64,000 bases of DNA from Schistocephalus solidus (GCA_017591395.1 WEDG01002555.1:1-64000); one strand, 5' to 3'. Shown: positions 12,021-24,741, numbered from the stretch's first letter. Notes: generated by a model from the sequence alone, not told the origin. Numbers and translations: made by a program.

Positions 12021-12799
12021 TATTATTTTATTTTTTTATTTATTGCCAGTTTACAGGCAAGTTCAAAAAAATATAAACAGTAGGGGGTCAAGCTGACAGT
12101 GAAAAAAACTCCTGGTCATTTTTTCAGGTGTTTTCAGGAAAAAAACTGCAGTTTTTTGAGTAAATAAAGTTCAGGACAGGGAAGCGTTGACACAGGCGCC
12201 CAGGAAAGGACTTTTCCGTTCAGTTTTATGGATCAGATATTCTGCACAATAATGTATGTCAATGAGTGGTTGTTTGCTGTCGACTGAGAAATAAGCCGAT
12301 TGATGTCTGCAGAGCCAGCAATATTGCCCTCAGCAAGAAGTGTGGCACAGGATTCAGAGTCCGATAACGCCATCGGAACCGAAGAGAGCTTCCACAGAGT
12401 CAGCAACCAAAAGTTTTGGAAGGTGTCCTAAATGTAGAAAACGAATGACAGCTCGCGTTATCAAAGGAAAGTTTAAATGAATTTTGATACTCCTGGGTAG
12501 CTTATTCCAGATTGCTATAGTGGTTACCGAAAAAACTGTCAGTATCTAACGGTGCGTGCCAAAGGAAGAAATAAAAATACATTTCGATGACTGGTGTGCC
12601 GAGAGTGGTTGAGGTGCCTCAGAGATCTAATGGGGTTAAATGTAAGACTGTTTACAAGTTTAAACAGTAAAAATAGTCCCTACTGTGATCTGCGAAGCCA
12701 CAGCGGGTCAAGGCTTGTAAGCTCACAGTGTTGTTGGTAGGACAGGTTTCGGTGTTCTGAATACAAGTCCCTTTTTGTAGAGAAGTGCAGGACTTATTC

Positions 12800-14458
12800 T
12801 ATCTTCTTTCGTTCACTAGCGTGCAGAAAGCTAAATAGAAACGAGCAGTATTCCAGACTAGGCCTGACATACATTTAGAGATCCTGATTTTAATGGTGAT
12901 GGTTTTAAAATTTCTGAGAATAAACGCAGACGTTTGGCGTGCTTTTGAGACAATCAGGGCGCAGTGCTCTGACAGATTAAGACTACTAGAATGTGATATG
13001 CCCAGATCCTTTATAACTCCGGGCAAATTTAGATCGTGACCGTCTATGCTTAGGTGGGGCTGATGGTTGTCGCCAATAACCATAACGGAGCACTTTCGCC
13101 AAGAAAGTGAGAGGCACTATGTGCAACACCACTGAGCGAAAGCCTAAAGATCCTTTTTTTAAGAGCTCAAGCACGATGTTGCGATCGAACGGTTTATATC
13201 GATAGGCAACTTTTAAATCGTCAGCGTACATAAAGGGCCTACCATACTGAAAACAATCAGGAACATCGTTGACAATGAGGCAAAATAGAAGCGGACCGAG
13301 CACGCTACCTTGAAGAACTCCGCTCCTCACATGCGTGGGGTTGGAGATAACGTCAGAAAATTTAACCCGTTGTGCGCGAGCATTCAAATAAGAAAATATT
13401 AATTTCAGAAGCTTGTTACTTATGCCGATGGAGGCAAGTTTCAGCAGTAGGAGATCACAGTCAACACGATCAACAGACTTCGTGAAATCGAAGCAAATGG
13501 CGTAAATTGCAAAACCGTTGTCTCTAGATTGTAGCACATGATCAAAGAAAGAGAGCTTGCAAGTGTCACAAGACGTTTTTTCGAGAAACCCATGCTTAAC
13601 CTCATTAAGCAGGTTATTCTCTGTTAGGTGACGCATCATCTTGTCTTAGATCAAGGTCTCGAAGATCTTTGAGACTGCTGGTTGTATAGTTTTTTGGCCT
13701 AAATATCGTCAAATGACGTAGGGCGACAGTATGCGCGATTCCTTCCGTAAAATAGGGAAGGTTTCACATTCAAGAGGAAGATTAAATATCTTTTACAGGA
13801 GGAACGGAAATATATCGTTTGCATCCACCTTTAAAACGCTGACCGAGACGCCATCTGGTCCTGAACTGTAAGATTGACGAAAACGCCGAATGGCTATGGT
13901 CACGACCCAGAGGGAAAAAGTAATGGTTTTGAGGACTTTACCGGTCCAAACCCGGATGTTAGGAAAGGGGTCGACAGTATGTTCACTAAACGTTCTAGAC
14001 AAGAAAGCATTGAAGCTATCAGCAGTCAACTTAGCGTCCGCTATAGGGTTTCCTAAGGCGTCTCGAAGTATGGGGTGCTGCGTTTTTCTCTGTGCTTTTA
14101 CTGTGAGCGAAAAGAGCTTCGCAACATTTAACAAAGGGTTTTTGGCAAAGTTAACCTAATCAGCTTGTCTTTTTTCGTCAGACAGCCTCTTAGCCTCTTC
14201 AAAGATTTGTTGGATCAAGGGCAGGACGGAAAAGTCATTTTGTAGATAAAAACGACGGTAGAGTCTACGCAGTCTACGGCGGAATGATAAAGGCAGGTAG
14301 ACTTCTTGCTTGACATTAATTATCTTCTTATGGGAAACAAAACGAGAAATAAGTGGACCCAGAACTTTGTAAAAAGTATCACTACAAACATTCACATCCG
14401 AACATACAAGGAAGTTAGTCCAATCGTGGGAATTTAGGTGTGTTAGCAATTTTTTCAT
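12800..14458 (-). pseudogene. E1 reverse transcriptase (broken)
   Basis: Minus-strand pieces are the linker 14,156-14,458 (LPLSFRRRLRRLYRRFY), 13,793-14,134 (FNAFLSRTFSEHTVDPF, SGPDGVSVSVLK), 12,986-13,639 (NEVKHGFLEKTSCDTCKLSF, FDFTKSVDRVDCDLLLLKL, SGVLQGSVLGPLLFCLIVND, RPFMYADDLKVAYRY) and 12,799-13,083 (DLGISHSSSLNLSEHC). The catalytic YADD is intact. The KAFD Ala-Phe of other copies reads KSVD here. At least three frameshifts are present. Confidence 0.8.
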
Positions 14459-14583
14459 ATTTGCTGATCTGAAATCACGAAAAAGCTATATGTTTTTGGA
14501 AAACGTTTCAGTAGCCTCTAGTTCTAGTGTAGAAAGTACTAAAGCATGAGCAGAACCCCCAAGTGGATCTTTAATTGACACTG

Positions 14584-15306
14584 TCAATGGCTGACAACCT
14601 CTACAGAAAATAAGATCATGTATGTTTGATCCTCGGGTGGGAAATCAACTGCCCGGTCCCACATGCCTATATCTATGGCCTCAAGCAGGTCTTCGAACTT
14701 TGCAGGACCAGAAGTTGGAAACCAATGAACTTCAGGAAGATTAAAGTCACCTTCACTCAAGCAGTACTTCAGATTTAAGTCAGCTGCAGCGTGAAATGCC
14801 TGCGAGAGACAAAAATCGTAATCCTCGCTGGCATTGGGTGGGCGATAGACACTACCAACGAGTAAAGAGTAGTTATTTTTTAGAACTACTCGGAGCCAAC
14901 AGCTCTCTTCTGCCGCGGTAAATTGGCGATAGTCCAACGGAAGAAATGTTAGTGATAGCCTTACATAGATACAGCTTCCTCCGCCACGGCCCTCGTGTCG
15001 ATCATTCCGAATGTAAGCTGAGCCTAGAATAGAGAGTTCGGATTCGGATACACAGGCTGTTGCCCATGTCTCTGTAACTATTACAATGTCGGGGCAGTGG
15101 ATCAAAACCAGAGTCTGAAGCAAAGGCATCTTATTAAGCAGAGATCTGGCATTGAGGAAGATTATTTTAAGCAGGCACGTTTTCAGTTTTTGAAACGGGA
15201 CAGTTAGGCTGTCAGAGTGACTGCCTTCGTCGAAAGAAATGCTCTTTTCACTTGAACTATCTGTCCGTCCCTTATGTTGAGATTTGCCTCGCCATTGGTC
15301 TTTCAT
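14584..15306 (-). pseudogene. E1 AP-like endonuclease domain
   Basis: 240-residue open frame. Blocks are FLNARSLLNKMPLLQTL, VIVTETWATACV, RHEGRGGGSCIYVRLSL, LLVGSVYRPPNASED and EGDFNLPEVHWFPTSG. The last block is lost by a frameshift near PPEDQTYMILF, after which SLD-type residues appear only out of frame. The ATG is an artefact of a frameshift between ORF1 and ORF2. E2 and E3 read PTRGSNI and ILDLIFCRGCQP across the same point. Confidence 0.75.
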
Positions 15307-16280
15307 GTTTCCAGTTCTATTATTAGCTGTCGCATTTTCATTCGCTCTTTCAGCCCATATTCTAGTTGAAAAAAAACTTCAGAATGCGGACCCCGTAGCG
15401 TTGATTTTCTCTGTAGCAGGAGGTGTGCCTGTGCTCTGTTTTCCAAGATGCTTTTAAGAGGACTTGGTCGAGGATTTGAATCGGGTGTTGACAGAGCCTT
15501 CCCTATTCTATATGCCTTGAGAATGTGAATGGACTCACCGTCCGTTAACAGCGTTTTTGCATACAATTGAAGGAGTTACAAGTCATGTTTTACTCGCTCC
15601 TTCGGAATTACTGACGCTGACTCAGGAACGCCCTTTATAATAACCTTATGTTTTCGATTCAATCGAGCGCCCGTTTGCAACTCAGGTCTTTCAACTGTGT
15701 GAGTACTTGTTACCAGTCAACTTGGTCCGAAAGGTGCAGATGAACCGGGTGTTGGGCAGGCTGGAGCCAAATCTGTGCACGATTTGGTCTTCTTAGACCT
15801 TTTCCTCTTTGGCTTTACAAACTCACCAACCTCTTCAACATCGCATGCTGGTTCAACGTCCAGCAGTGATGTAGCGCTAGGTTGTAAGGCCAGATTATTG
15901 CTAATGCTGTCTGAGCTTAGCGATGGTGTGGAGCAAGGACTAGATGGGACACCCTTTCGAACATGCGAACCATCCACTTGTTTACTTGGTTCGGTAAACG
16001 CGATGGCTTTTATGCGAGTATAAGTTAAGCTTGAAGAGGCTATACATGCATACGAATTTTGTTTTTCGGTAGGTTTTTACGGACAGGAGCTTTTTTAACA
16101 GGTGTGCAAGAAATAGATTTTTTTAAGTTATTTATTTCTTGCCAAAGATTGTCTACCTCCTGCTCCATCCGTAAGAATTTCTGTAGTAGGCTGAAACAGG
16201 CCATACAATTTTCATATTCGTAAGCTACATTAATTGAGCTTACTAAACTTTTACCCGTTTAGCGGGAGGTGAACAATTAG
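15303..16280 (-). pseudogene. E1 ORF1 remnant
   Basis: Two open pieces. 15,717-15,977 carries a basic stretch (FVKPKRKRSKKTKSC), possibly a nuclear or nucleic-acid contact. 15,303-15,566 reads GESIHILKAYRIGKA, RPSPLKSILENRAQAHLLL and EVFFQLEYGLKERMKMRQL, the same domain as in D and H ORF1. A short heptad-like region lies upstream (about 16,100-16,200; QEVDNLWQEI type residues). ORF1 of this type packages element RNA in related elements (family knowledge). Frames are broken between the pieces. Confidence 0.6.
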
Positions 16281-16334
16281 TAGAATAATGATAGTTGCAA
16301 CTACTCTCTGCTAGTCTATTAATGCACTGACCAA

Positions 16335-16450
16335 AATCCCCTGCCAATATGACCGGATGGTTAGAGTCGTCGAGTGACGGTCATACGCGATTTTGCGGTA
16401 CATGTGCTAAACTAGGTCGCGGACCAATTTTTCGTGGCGATAAATTTAAG
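16335..16450 (+). repeat. Decayed tRNA-like sequence antisense to the E1 leader
   Basis: The plus strand reads CCAATATGACCGGATGGTTAG and GGTCGCGGACC, aligned to the better preserved version in E3 at 40,318-40,405. It contains a mutated A box and a poor B box. Being on the strand opposite to E1, it lies at the same place relative to ORF1 as the E3 version. Confidence 0.4.
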
Positions 16451-16890
16451 GCAAATGCGTTTGCAGTCTTGTAGGGATACAGAGCAAATGCAATTGATTT
16501 TAGAATTGCCACCAAATTAACAGAGAGTCAGTTAGGATATTCAAAAATAAGAATATGAAAATATAAGAACTCAACCTTTGGTTTGAGCCCCTTCCGCGAT
16601 TGAAAGCAGATGCAGGTAGCACACAGCCGGCGTGAGTTTCAGAAATCCGCAAAGATCGAGGCTAACCATTCCAGTTGAGATAAATCCTGGGGCAGGAAAG
16701 AATCCTCAGCAGTATAATTTTTTGTTTTTTTGCCTCAGAATCCTTACGTCCAAGTCGCAATTTACGAATTCAGGGGAAAATATAGACAATTCTTTAATAA
16801 TTTCCCAGCACCGTGTCTTCTACACTGAGGTAGAGACTAAAAACTCGTAGGCTCGAATGACTTGATATTCGAAACCAATTTCAAACGACG

Positions 16891-17810
16891 CTGCTTGTCT
16901 GCTCTTTGACTCTTAAATTTTAACGTTGGGAAGTAAGTGGTTCTACGATTCTGTACCAGAAGGACCAGTGAAGAGGATGATTTCTACCAATACCTTCTCA
17001 CTAGGCAGCCCTTTCATTTATCAAGGAACAGAAGGACCTCTCTGTTCTTATAAACTCCTCACTAAACTATCTTCACAGTGTTTAAAGATAGCTTAACGCG
17101 TGACACCTGTTTTATTTGAGCACAAACGTGATTTTTTTGCGAATTGATAAGAAACTCTTCCAAAAACCTACGGGGCTTTTGTTCGATCTCACTTGGAATA
17201 TGCCATCCAGGCCTGGCGTCCGTGGTTTAAGAAGTATTTTCTCCATCTGGAACGAGTGCAGGCGAGGGCTATGAAGATGGTCCAGAATCTTAGTCATCTG
17301 CCTTACGAAACCAGACTGGCTGAACTTGATTTGTTTCCTTTCAATTACAGGCAAATAAGTGGTGACTTCATCCAAACCTACCGGATTGTCAGAGGCCACG
17401 TTGGTGCCCTAGAATTTGCTGACTTCTTCGAATCGGCTGGGACGATACATCTGTGGTGTCATCCCTTTAAACTGCAGAGGATTTTGGTCCACACGGACGT
17501 CCATTGGAAAGCCTTTTCGCAGAGGGTCGTTGGAGCATGAAACGGAATCGCTGATGAGGTGGTCCTTTCAGAAATTGTGGACACATTAAAATGCAAACAA
17601 GAAACTCATTTGCTGAGAAACTATTGTACATATAATGATGATTGTGTCAGCAGCGGCAGCTTGCGCCTGGCTGACACATATCGATAACCCTATATTTTCA
17701 TTTTTTAGATTAATTACTGTAAACATTTATTCTATTGACATTTTTGAATGTGAATAGGGGGCTCAAGGGCGAAAGCCGACTTTCCTAAATAAAGTGACTT
17801 AAATTGACTG
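16891..17810 (+). mobile_element. Element D1, 3' segment: RT thumb, C-terminus and tail
   Basis: Continuation of D1 after E1. Coding pieces are GAFVRSHLEYAIQAWRPWFK, VQARAMKMVQNLSHLPYETR, LDLFPFNYRQISGD and AFSQRVVGA with TGA replacing the expected Trp codon, then EVVLSEIVDTLK. The 3' UTR ends with GGGGGCTCAAGGGCGAAAGC and AAAGTGACTTAAATTGACTG repeats. D3 has the same tail on the minus strand at 36,023-36,060. Confidence 0.85.
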
Positions 17811-18149
17811 ACTTAACGATTCTGCGGCTATCCAAATATTCCATCACTGAGGATTATTCCACGTCCAGGATGTTATCTCTACGAGAAATACAAGCTTCAA
17901 CGTTCACTTGCTTCCAAAATTCATGCCAGCGGTGTGCTGCTTCAATCTGCTTTCAATCGGGGAAGGAGAAGTCACAACAAACGCTGAGTAGTTGCATGCT
18001 TATTAGAAGTCTGACTGTTGCAAACCTTTGCAGCCTAGCCCAGTTATTTAAGAAGATTTTTAAATTAAATGCATTCGCATACAATCCTAAGAGGTATGTT
18101 AAACAAAGACGCTCTGGATTAATCTGCGTGGAGGAAAAAGATAAGCAGG

Positions 18150-18225
18150 GGTGGGTTGGAGCCGAGCCCTCGTCGCAAATACATGTGGCAACACACCTTA
18201 CCACTGCGCCGCATTTGAACGACAA
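18150..18225 (-). repeat. Antisense tRNA-like sequence at the 5' end of D2
   Basis: The minus strand shows an A-box-like GCGGCGCAGTGGTAAGG and, about 34 nt later, a B-box-like GGGCTCGGCTCC. It precedes the D2 ORF1 coding region (HEDEKCMGCLNLLQKC from about 18,310) and is antisense to it. Stems are not convincing, so it is read as a tRNA-derived relic and not a gene. Confidence 0.45.
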
Positions 18226-20117
18226 ATCGGCAAACAAAAATATATACAAACAGAAAAAATTGGCAAAGACAGATATTCTGTTACTTCTTCTCCTCCTGAT
18301 AACACTAATAAATATCACCCACGAGGACGAAAAGTGCATGGGGTGTTTAAATCTCTTACAGAAATGCCCATTGACCGAGAAAGAGATAAGTAACTTGAAA
18401 CAAGCAATGGCCGATCTAAAAGAGAAGGTTCATTGTTCAACCGAAAAAAAACGCCCGTAATAACGAGAATTCCAGCAAAAACATTACCTATGCAAATATA
18501 GCTTCCTCAAGAATACCTAATGTCGAGCTTAGAGCCATTGCCTCTACAGAGCTCAGTTAAGCAGTAGGCATTTCCTTCCTTCGAAAGGGAGATCAAACCA
18601 GTTCATGCACCTTACTACTGTCATCCAGCTCAGACAGAATCAGTTATGCTCTGGATACACAAACATATGTGGCATCGTTGCTGGATGATACAAAAAAGGG
18701 TGACGATGAAAAGCTCGTTGAATTTGAGGGACCGAAGACGAAGAAGTCGAAGTAAAAAAGACCAAGATGATTTCACAAATCATGAGTTACTACTCCGAAA
18801 AAAGCACGTTCTTGCCGAAAGATGCTCAAGCGGAATCCTCTGTTGGTGATACACTGCCAGCCTGATCTCCACTGAATATTTCATCAGACAATGCCTGTAA
18901 ACTGGCATTAAATACAACTATTTTTATTTTTATTATTATTGGCAAAGTTCCCAAAAGGCATTCGCCATTAACTTTAGGAATCGTTGCTCGAACTGACGCA
19001 AATAACATTGTTGATCAGAGTAGAATTCTTCTTGATACAGATGCTCTATCAACAAATCAGAACTCAAAGTCACAAAACAGGCATTTTGACTGTAAACGCA
19101 ATGTCGTTACTAAAGTGGCTCCCCAGTTCACTTCTCTGATTGCATAGGAAATGGTAGAACATGACCTCAGTCTTTTCAGGGAATACTCATATTCGATTCT
19201 TTAAGATGGTGAATGTGTTACCGTGCACAGAGCATTCCTTTTAGGTAGAGCTGATGTTTTACACGGACTATCATCACCGAGGCCTCTTAAAATCATTCTT
19301 TAAAACGATTTTTAGGCTTCATGCGTAGCTCACACAGGTATGTGTTTTTTAAGCCGAATTACAAACCAACTAAAGGTACAAAAAGAGGATGCTGAGAACA
19401 GAACTGAAGAGGATAACCGGAGAGAGGAAAATGGCTCCAAATAAACGACTGGGAATAAAAGTGATGAAGAGATCTTTCTTGTGGCAGGCCCCGTACATCA
19501 TCAAGGTGGGTCCTCACCGAGACAGAGGACACTAAACACGAAGTATTCAGCTGTACAGAGCTTGTATAACAAAAGGAAGGCACTCCAGAACTCGGTGGAC
19601 GACCACTCATCAGAACTTAGCGTGGGCAGGATGGGCATCAGCTTGCCTACGAAAGCACTGACAAACTCGAGCATTCAACCTCACGAAATGAGCAGAAGTC
19701 TATACGGAGGAGTTACCCAGTCTAAATTGAGATGTTTGTATACCAATGCGAAGATTCTTCTTTCGAAAATAGACGAGCTCAAGGCAATAGTCTCAGACCA
19801 AACCCCCGATGTCGACGCCGCTACAGAAACGTGGCTCAACGCCGAAATCGCAGATAGTGAGGTTTCGATAGATATATACCAGCTCTTTCGAGGAGACCGA
19901 TAAAATAGACAGGTAGGCGGAGTGGCCGGATACGTGAAGACAGGAATCTTGGCAGTCGAACGAGCACGTGCCATCTTCCTTGAATATGAATTTCTCTGGA
20001 TGAAAATTACACAGATTGTTCATAAAACCTACAATTCTTGACGATCTACAGACCACGAAACATTCCAAGTGCAGCTGATGAGTCACTCCCTCATTTGGTC
20101 AAGGAAATAGCAAGTCA
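18226..20117 (+). mobile_element. Element D2, segment 1: ORF1 and start of endonuclease
   Basis: ORF1 pieces are TEKEISNLKQAMADLKEKVH (coiled coil), ITYANIASSRIPNVELR, KGDQTSSCTLLLSSS and, decayed, the VPKRHSPLTLGIVAR and ELKRITGER lines that match D3. ORF2 begins near 19,430 (open 19,481-19,903) with LRCLYTNAKILLSKIDELK, AATETWLNAEIADSEVS. The line stops inside the block that reads EIASHQEVLIAGDFNA in D3, where B1 is inserted, and resumes at 25,362. Confidence 0.8.
18888..18945 (+). repeat. Possible stub of a family E 3' tail inside D2 ORF1
   Basis: GCCTGTAAACTGGCATTAAAT matches, with one mismatch, the last bases of family E before its A/T tail (GCCTGTAAACTGGCAATAAA in E2), and is followed by a T/A-rich run. 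D3 lacks these bases at the homologous site (it reads directly GGPIGKVSKRG). It could be an extremely 5'-truncated E insertion. Confidence 0.4.
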
Positions 20118-20650
20118 GTACAACCTTGCAAGGTCGAAGGCGGTTTGTTCAAATTTGAAGATAAGTGAATTCTCGAATTTTCAACTGATTTCTACGTTTC
20201 CTGTAGAAAATATTAGCTTAATTATTGACAATTAATTGTATTTCTACCTCATCATCAGCTGCATACACCTGCAGTTATTGCAATTGCAAAAGGGAGAAAT
20301 ATAGAGTTTTAAAACTTTTTTCACCCTACATAGCCTCATTAAAGTTCTCGCAGATTTACGTCAAAACGACGGAATCTAAAGGCTAATTCTAGAAATAAAG
20401 TTAAAAATTTGTAAGTTTACCTTATTTTTAGCGAAGAATAATTTGTAGTAACTGGTATACCAGTTGATATAATTTTCATCCTGCATAGCCTCTTCGCTAA
20501 TTCTATTTTTCAGTTTAAACTCGTTACCTAGCAGATAATTGCTTGCAGTGACTTGCTTAAAATATTAAATCTTTTATTCCGCAAAACGTCACTAGTAACA
20601 ATTTTCCTTCGTATTATTGATTTGAAAAGTACTTATATTTAACAACCAAT

Positions 20651-21897
20651 ATGAAACCCCAGTCAGTACTTAGACGCAAACATCCTCTTCGCGTAAAACT
20701 TCCACTAGAACAACCCACCTTAAGCATGAAGAAATTAGACCTTGACGCCCTGGAAAACTTTAATACCTTTATGTCTAAATATGGTTCTCTCTTCACGATC
20801 CTTGGTACCATTTTTTTGAGGGAAAGTTGTCTTCACTCACTTCTCAACAATGCGTGAAACTAGAGCCTTTTATAAACATGGTCAGTACTGAGTCACTTGA
20901 CCGACATAAGAGAAGTTTCAATTTTCTTTTAAAAAAAACGTTCTTAAGAGCGAAATCCCCCCTGGACGTTGCATTTCATTTCCTTTTACTCGTGCGGCTT
21001 TTAACTTTAAAGTCGCTGAAGCTAAAAGGTTATCTTCCCGTAGATAAAAACCCTCCCTATTCTGGTCAAACGTTTTTTTCAGCGATTGAAGTTGACCTTT
21101 TTTTCTCTAGGCATGAGCACTCAGCTCAATATTTGAAAAAAACAGGTTGTTTATCTGTAGGGATAAAACCCCAATGGAACGTCGGGTTTCACCTTCATTT
21201 AGCAAACAAGAAGCCTTGGTCTACACCTTCAATACCAAAAGTTATCTCAGAGGTTTGTCCTGTAGCTAAAGCAAGCCCACGGCCCTCCGGATCGACCGGA
21301 ATTTCGATTCCAGCTGAATCCTCACCCGTTAACCTTGTTTCTGGTTTGAGGGAAATAGTGTCAACTCCACTTCTTTCTCATCCGAAGCAAACCATGCCTG
21401 CTTTACCTGACAAATCTACTAACCCTAAGAAAACTCCTAGTAAATCTTAATCTGTGGCTAATCCAGGCTTTAAAATCAGCAATGGCATTACCGATGGGAA
21501 ACCTGCTAACCCCTCAGCATCTACAACAGCTGCGAACGCTAACGTTAGCATCTTTCCCAACCCAAAAATTGTCCGAAATCCACAAATATTTAACGCTTCA
21601 AATTATGCTACCAGTTTTTCGAAATCATTTATTCCTTTTTCGAATGCACGTTTTCCGCCAATTTTTGCTAACGTCCCTCAAAATCTCATTTCTATGCCAC
21701 CCCCTATCTTTCAAACGCCACATTATAGCCTTCCCTTCCAAGGTTTTCATCCAAATATGCCGCTGTACAATAATCTCAGTTCTCTTAACAGTAACATTTC
21801 GACAAATTGTAGACCAGAGCAATTTTGTTTCCCACCTTTCGTTTCTTCTTTCCAGTTTTCTTCTCCGCCACCAAATTATCCTTTTTATAAATACTGA
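20651..21897 (+). pseudogene. B1 ORF1
   Basis: The start at 20,651 (KPQSVLRRKHPLRVKLPLEQ) runs in one frame to about 20,850, then a frameshift passes to the frame 20,827-21,450 (SFNFLLKKTFLRAKSPLDVA, GYLPVDKNPPYSGQTFFSAI). A TAA at 21,448-21,450 interrupts it, and the same frame continues to 21,897 as a Pro/Asn/Ser/Phe-rich region (PPPIFQTPHYSLPF, FSSPPPNYPFYKY). No RNA-binding or zinc-knuckle motif is recognised. Its last codons overlap the start of ORF2 in another frame. Confidence 0.65.
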
Positions 21898-24741
21898 TGA
21901 GCGTAACCTGCCGCTCAGGAATACGCTAAGCTTAGTTTCACTCAATGCGAGGTCAGTTGTAAATAAGATGGCTGAGCTTAGAACAGTAGCCTTTGAGCTT
22001 GATCCAGATGTGCTGCGCATCACTAAATCCTGGGCTCACTCTCCTATTTCTGACTCGACGCTTGCTATAGATAATTTCAATTTGTACCGACAAGACCGCG
22101 CTGAAAAACGTGGCGGTGGCTGCCTCCTTTATATTAAGTCATCCTTTGTACATTTCCCTTTTCATCTGAACATTTCGTCTTTTTCTGGAAATGTATGCTT
22201 TGCTTCAGTCATCCTCCCGCACATTAAAAAAGCGGTAATTGGCTGTGTCTATAATCCTCCGTGTTATTCTGGCAATGAAAGCGAGCTCTGCGAACTATTT
22301 GAAAAAGTTGCAGACACTCAGTTTGATGTCAAAATAATCGTAGGCGATTTAAATCTGCCAGACATTGACTGGCAGGCCAATTCCTCTCCGCCTAAACATC
22401 AGAAATTGGTTGATACTATTAACTTTTCAAACATGTCCCAACTGTTCAGATCAGTTACTAGAAATGACAACATTTTAGATTTAATTTTTACAAACGATGT
22501 CCACCCTCTCTTTATGAATTTTCATCATGATCTATTTACAAGTGATCACGCAATAATTCACGGTTGTCTTCCAGTTCCCCTTCTTACGAAGCCTGAGGTT
22601 AAATGCAATAACCTCAACTTTGCTAACATAAACCATGAAACAGTAAATAATTTCGTAAGCACTCTAGATTAGCATAGCATATTCTCAATCAACGATCTAA
22701 ACTTTTTCCGTGAGCTATTGCAGAGCCTCACAGAAAAAATCCAGGCTTTTATCCCGTTTAATATTTTTAATTCACATACAGCTTCTTCTACTGTTCCGCA
22801 TTTTCTCCAGAACAGACTTAAAAAATTACGAAAGCAACTTAAAGATTCATCTAAAAGCTCTTTGTCAGTTCATTTAAGGATTGCACAAATATTTGAATTA
22901 GCATCGAGAATAAGGCTCGCACGAGATAAGCGTAGGGAGTCTCGGGCACTAAGTGATGCCAATTTATCCAAATCTGTTGCTCAAATCTTTCATGTTCGGT
23001 CATCGGCTAAGCGTCTGAATGTAACTCCGCCCTTCCTCGACTGTAACAAAAAATTTTTGACAAATGATTTGGGCAAAGCAGAATTGTTAAACTCGTTTTT
23101 TGCCAACCACTTTACCATTGAAACTAGCCCCACTCCCACAATTCCTCTGCTTTCAAATTCGCTTCTAACAACTATTAATTTCTCGCCTTCATGTATTCAA
23201 AAAGAAATAGCTCACCTGAAAAATTCACATTCAGTTGGAACTGATAACATTCCAAACTCACTTATTAAACAGTTAAGGGATTTTCCACCTTTACTAAGCA
23301 AATTATTCTCAGTATTTCTCGAAAATGGTTTCTTCCCCGATTATTGGAAAACTTCTATTATAATACCAGTTTTTAAATCTGGTTCCCGCTCGGACATTCA
23401 TAACTATCGCGGTGTTCATAAAAACGCCCTCTCTTGCTAAACTCGTCGAAAAACGTATTGCAAAACAAATCACGGATTTTTGCATAAGCAATAAAATTAT
23501 CAACTTTTCCCAACACGGCTTCTTACCGGACCGTTCTTGTGAAACCTGCCACATGTCTTTTCTAAATCTACTAACATCTCTTCGTAATGATCATCTATCT
23601 GTAGTAGTTATCTATTTTGATCTTAGTAAGGCATTCGATAAGGTGCCTCATAAACGACTTCTAGCTAAACTAGAAGCTATAGGATTTCGTAGTCCCCTTA
23701 CTGACTTTATTAGATCATACCACAATGATCGAAAACAAAAAGTTTTAGTAGGGTCCTCATACTCAAGTGCTAACCTGATTTTTAGTGGTAACCTTCACGG
23801 TACCGTATTAGGTCCTTTGTTGTTCTTACTGTATATAAATGATATTTCATCGATAGTTAAACATTCTCAAACTTTTATTTATGCTGATGACCTCAAATAC
23901 GTGCATTCATTCTCTAACTCTACGACCGAACGGTGCCTAGAACAAATTCATTTAGACTTAGACGCTCATTCGGCCTGGAGCTCCTCGTGGCTAATGAAGT
24001 TCTCACCTACTAAGTGTCACTACATGAGTTTTGGGCCTGTAAGGCTGCCGCAACCTCTTATCTTTGAAGGTTGCCCTATGATTGAATGTTCCTCCATCAA
24101 GGACTTGGGCTTAAACTACACCAATAAATTAGATCTTTCGCCTCATGCCGATAGAATTACGGCCAAAGCTGCTCAGATTTGCGGCTTTATTTCTTATAAT
24201 TTCTACCTTCCTGAAATTAAATTAAGACTTTATCGTATGTTTGTACTTCCCATTCTTGAATTTTGCTGTCCTTTCTTCGGTTTAATGAACGAATCTAGCC
24301 GTTCAAAAATTGAAAAATGTCCAAAGACATTTCACAAAAAAACTCCTATTTCCGACTCTTTCAACTACTTCCTACTCAACAAGATGCCAGCTAACGAAGC
24401 TAAAATTTCTTTGGGTCAGGAGACTTGAAGCAGGCTTTTGTCTCTTTTTTCGACTAAATAATAGTTCAACTCTCTCCAAGCTTTTTGTCATTACCCCTGT
24501 TAGTTTTCCTTATAACCTAAGAACTTCTGCACTAATTATACCACCCCCTGCGTCATCCACGTGTAAACGCTCTCTCTTCTTTGCTTCTAGGTATAGTTTT
24601 CTTTGGAATAACTTGCCAATTGAAATTAGGTCTTTAACAAGTCTATCTGCATTCAAGCGAAAACTGCACATTTATCTTAACGCTGATTCTATTAACCTTT
24701 TATTTTCCTCATCTTTTCCTAGAAGCTTTCCCCATGACTAG
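21877..24741 (+). pseudogene. B1 ORF2: endonuclease plus reverse transcriptase
   Basis: The endonuclease reads SLVSLNARSVVNKMAELRTV, RQDRAEKRGGGCLLYIK, GCVYNPPCYSG, GDLNLPDIDW, ILDLIFTNDVH and SDHAIIHG. The usual catalytic TETW block reads TKSW, a Glu-to-Lys change. An in-frame TAG lies at 22,670-22,672. The RT has VGTDNIPNSLI, SQHGFLPDRSCETCHMSF, IYFDLSKAFDKVPHKRLL, HGTVLGPLLFLLYINDISS (His where Gln is usual), FIYADDLKYVH, KDLGLNYTNKLDLS, LPILEFCCPFFGLMNESS, and C-terminal FLWNNLPIEIRSLTS. Frameshifts lie near 23,430 and 24,320. Confidence 0.9.

Larger units (their letters stand above)
12021..16890 (-). mobile_element. Element E1: near full-length family E retrotransposon inserted in D1
   Basis: Read on the minus strand. 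The 5' UTR is about 16,460-16,890, sharing long stretches with E3 (40,430-40,729). The ORF1 region is about 15,303-16,280, the endonuclease 14,584-15,306, and the RT about 12,800-14,458. The 3' UTR ends in CCTGTAAACTGGCAATAAA followed by A/T repeats of the AATAA/TAAA type at 12,021-12,045. Several frames are broken. Inserted antisense to D1, splitting its RT just after the FADG block. Confidence 0.85.
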
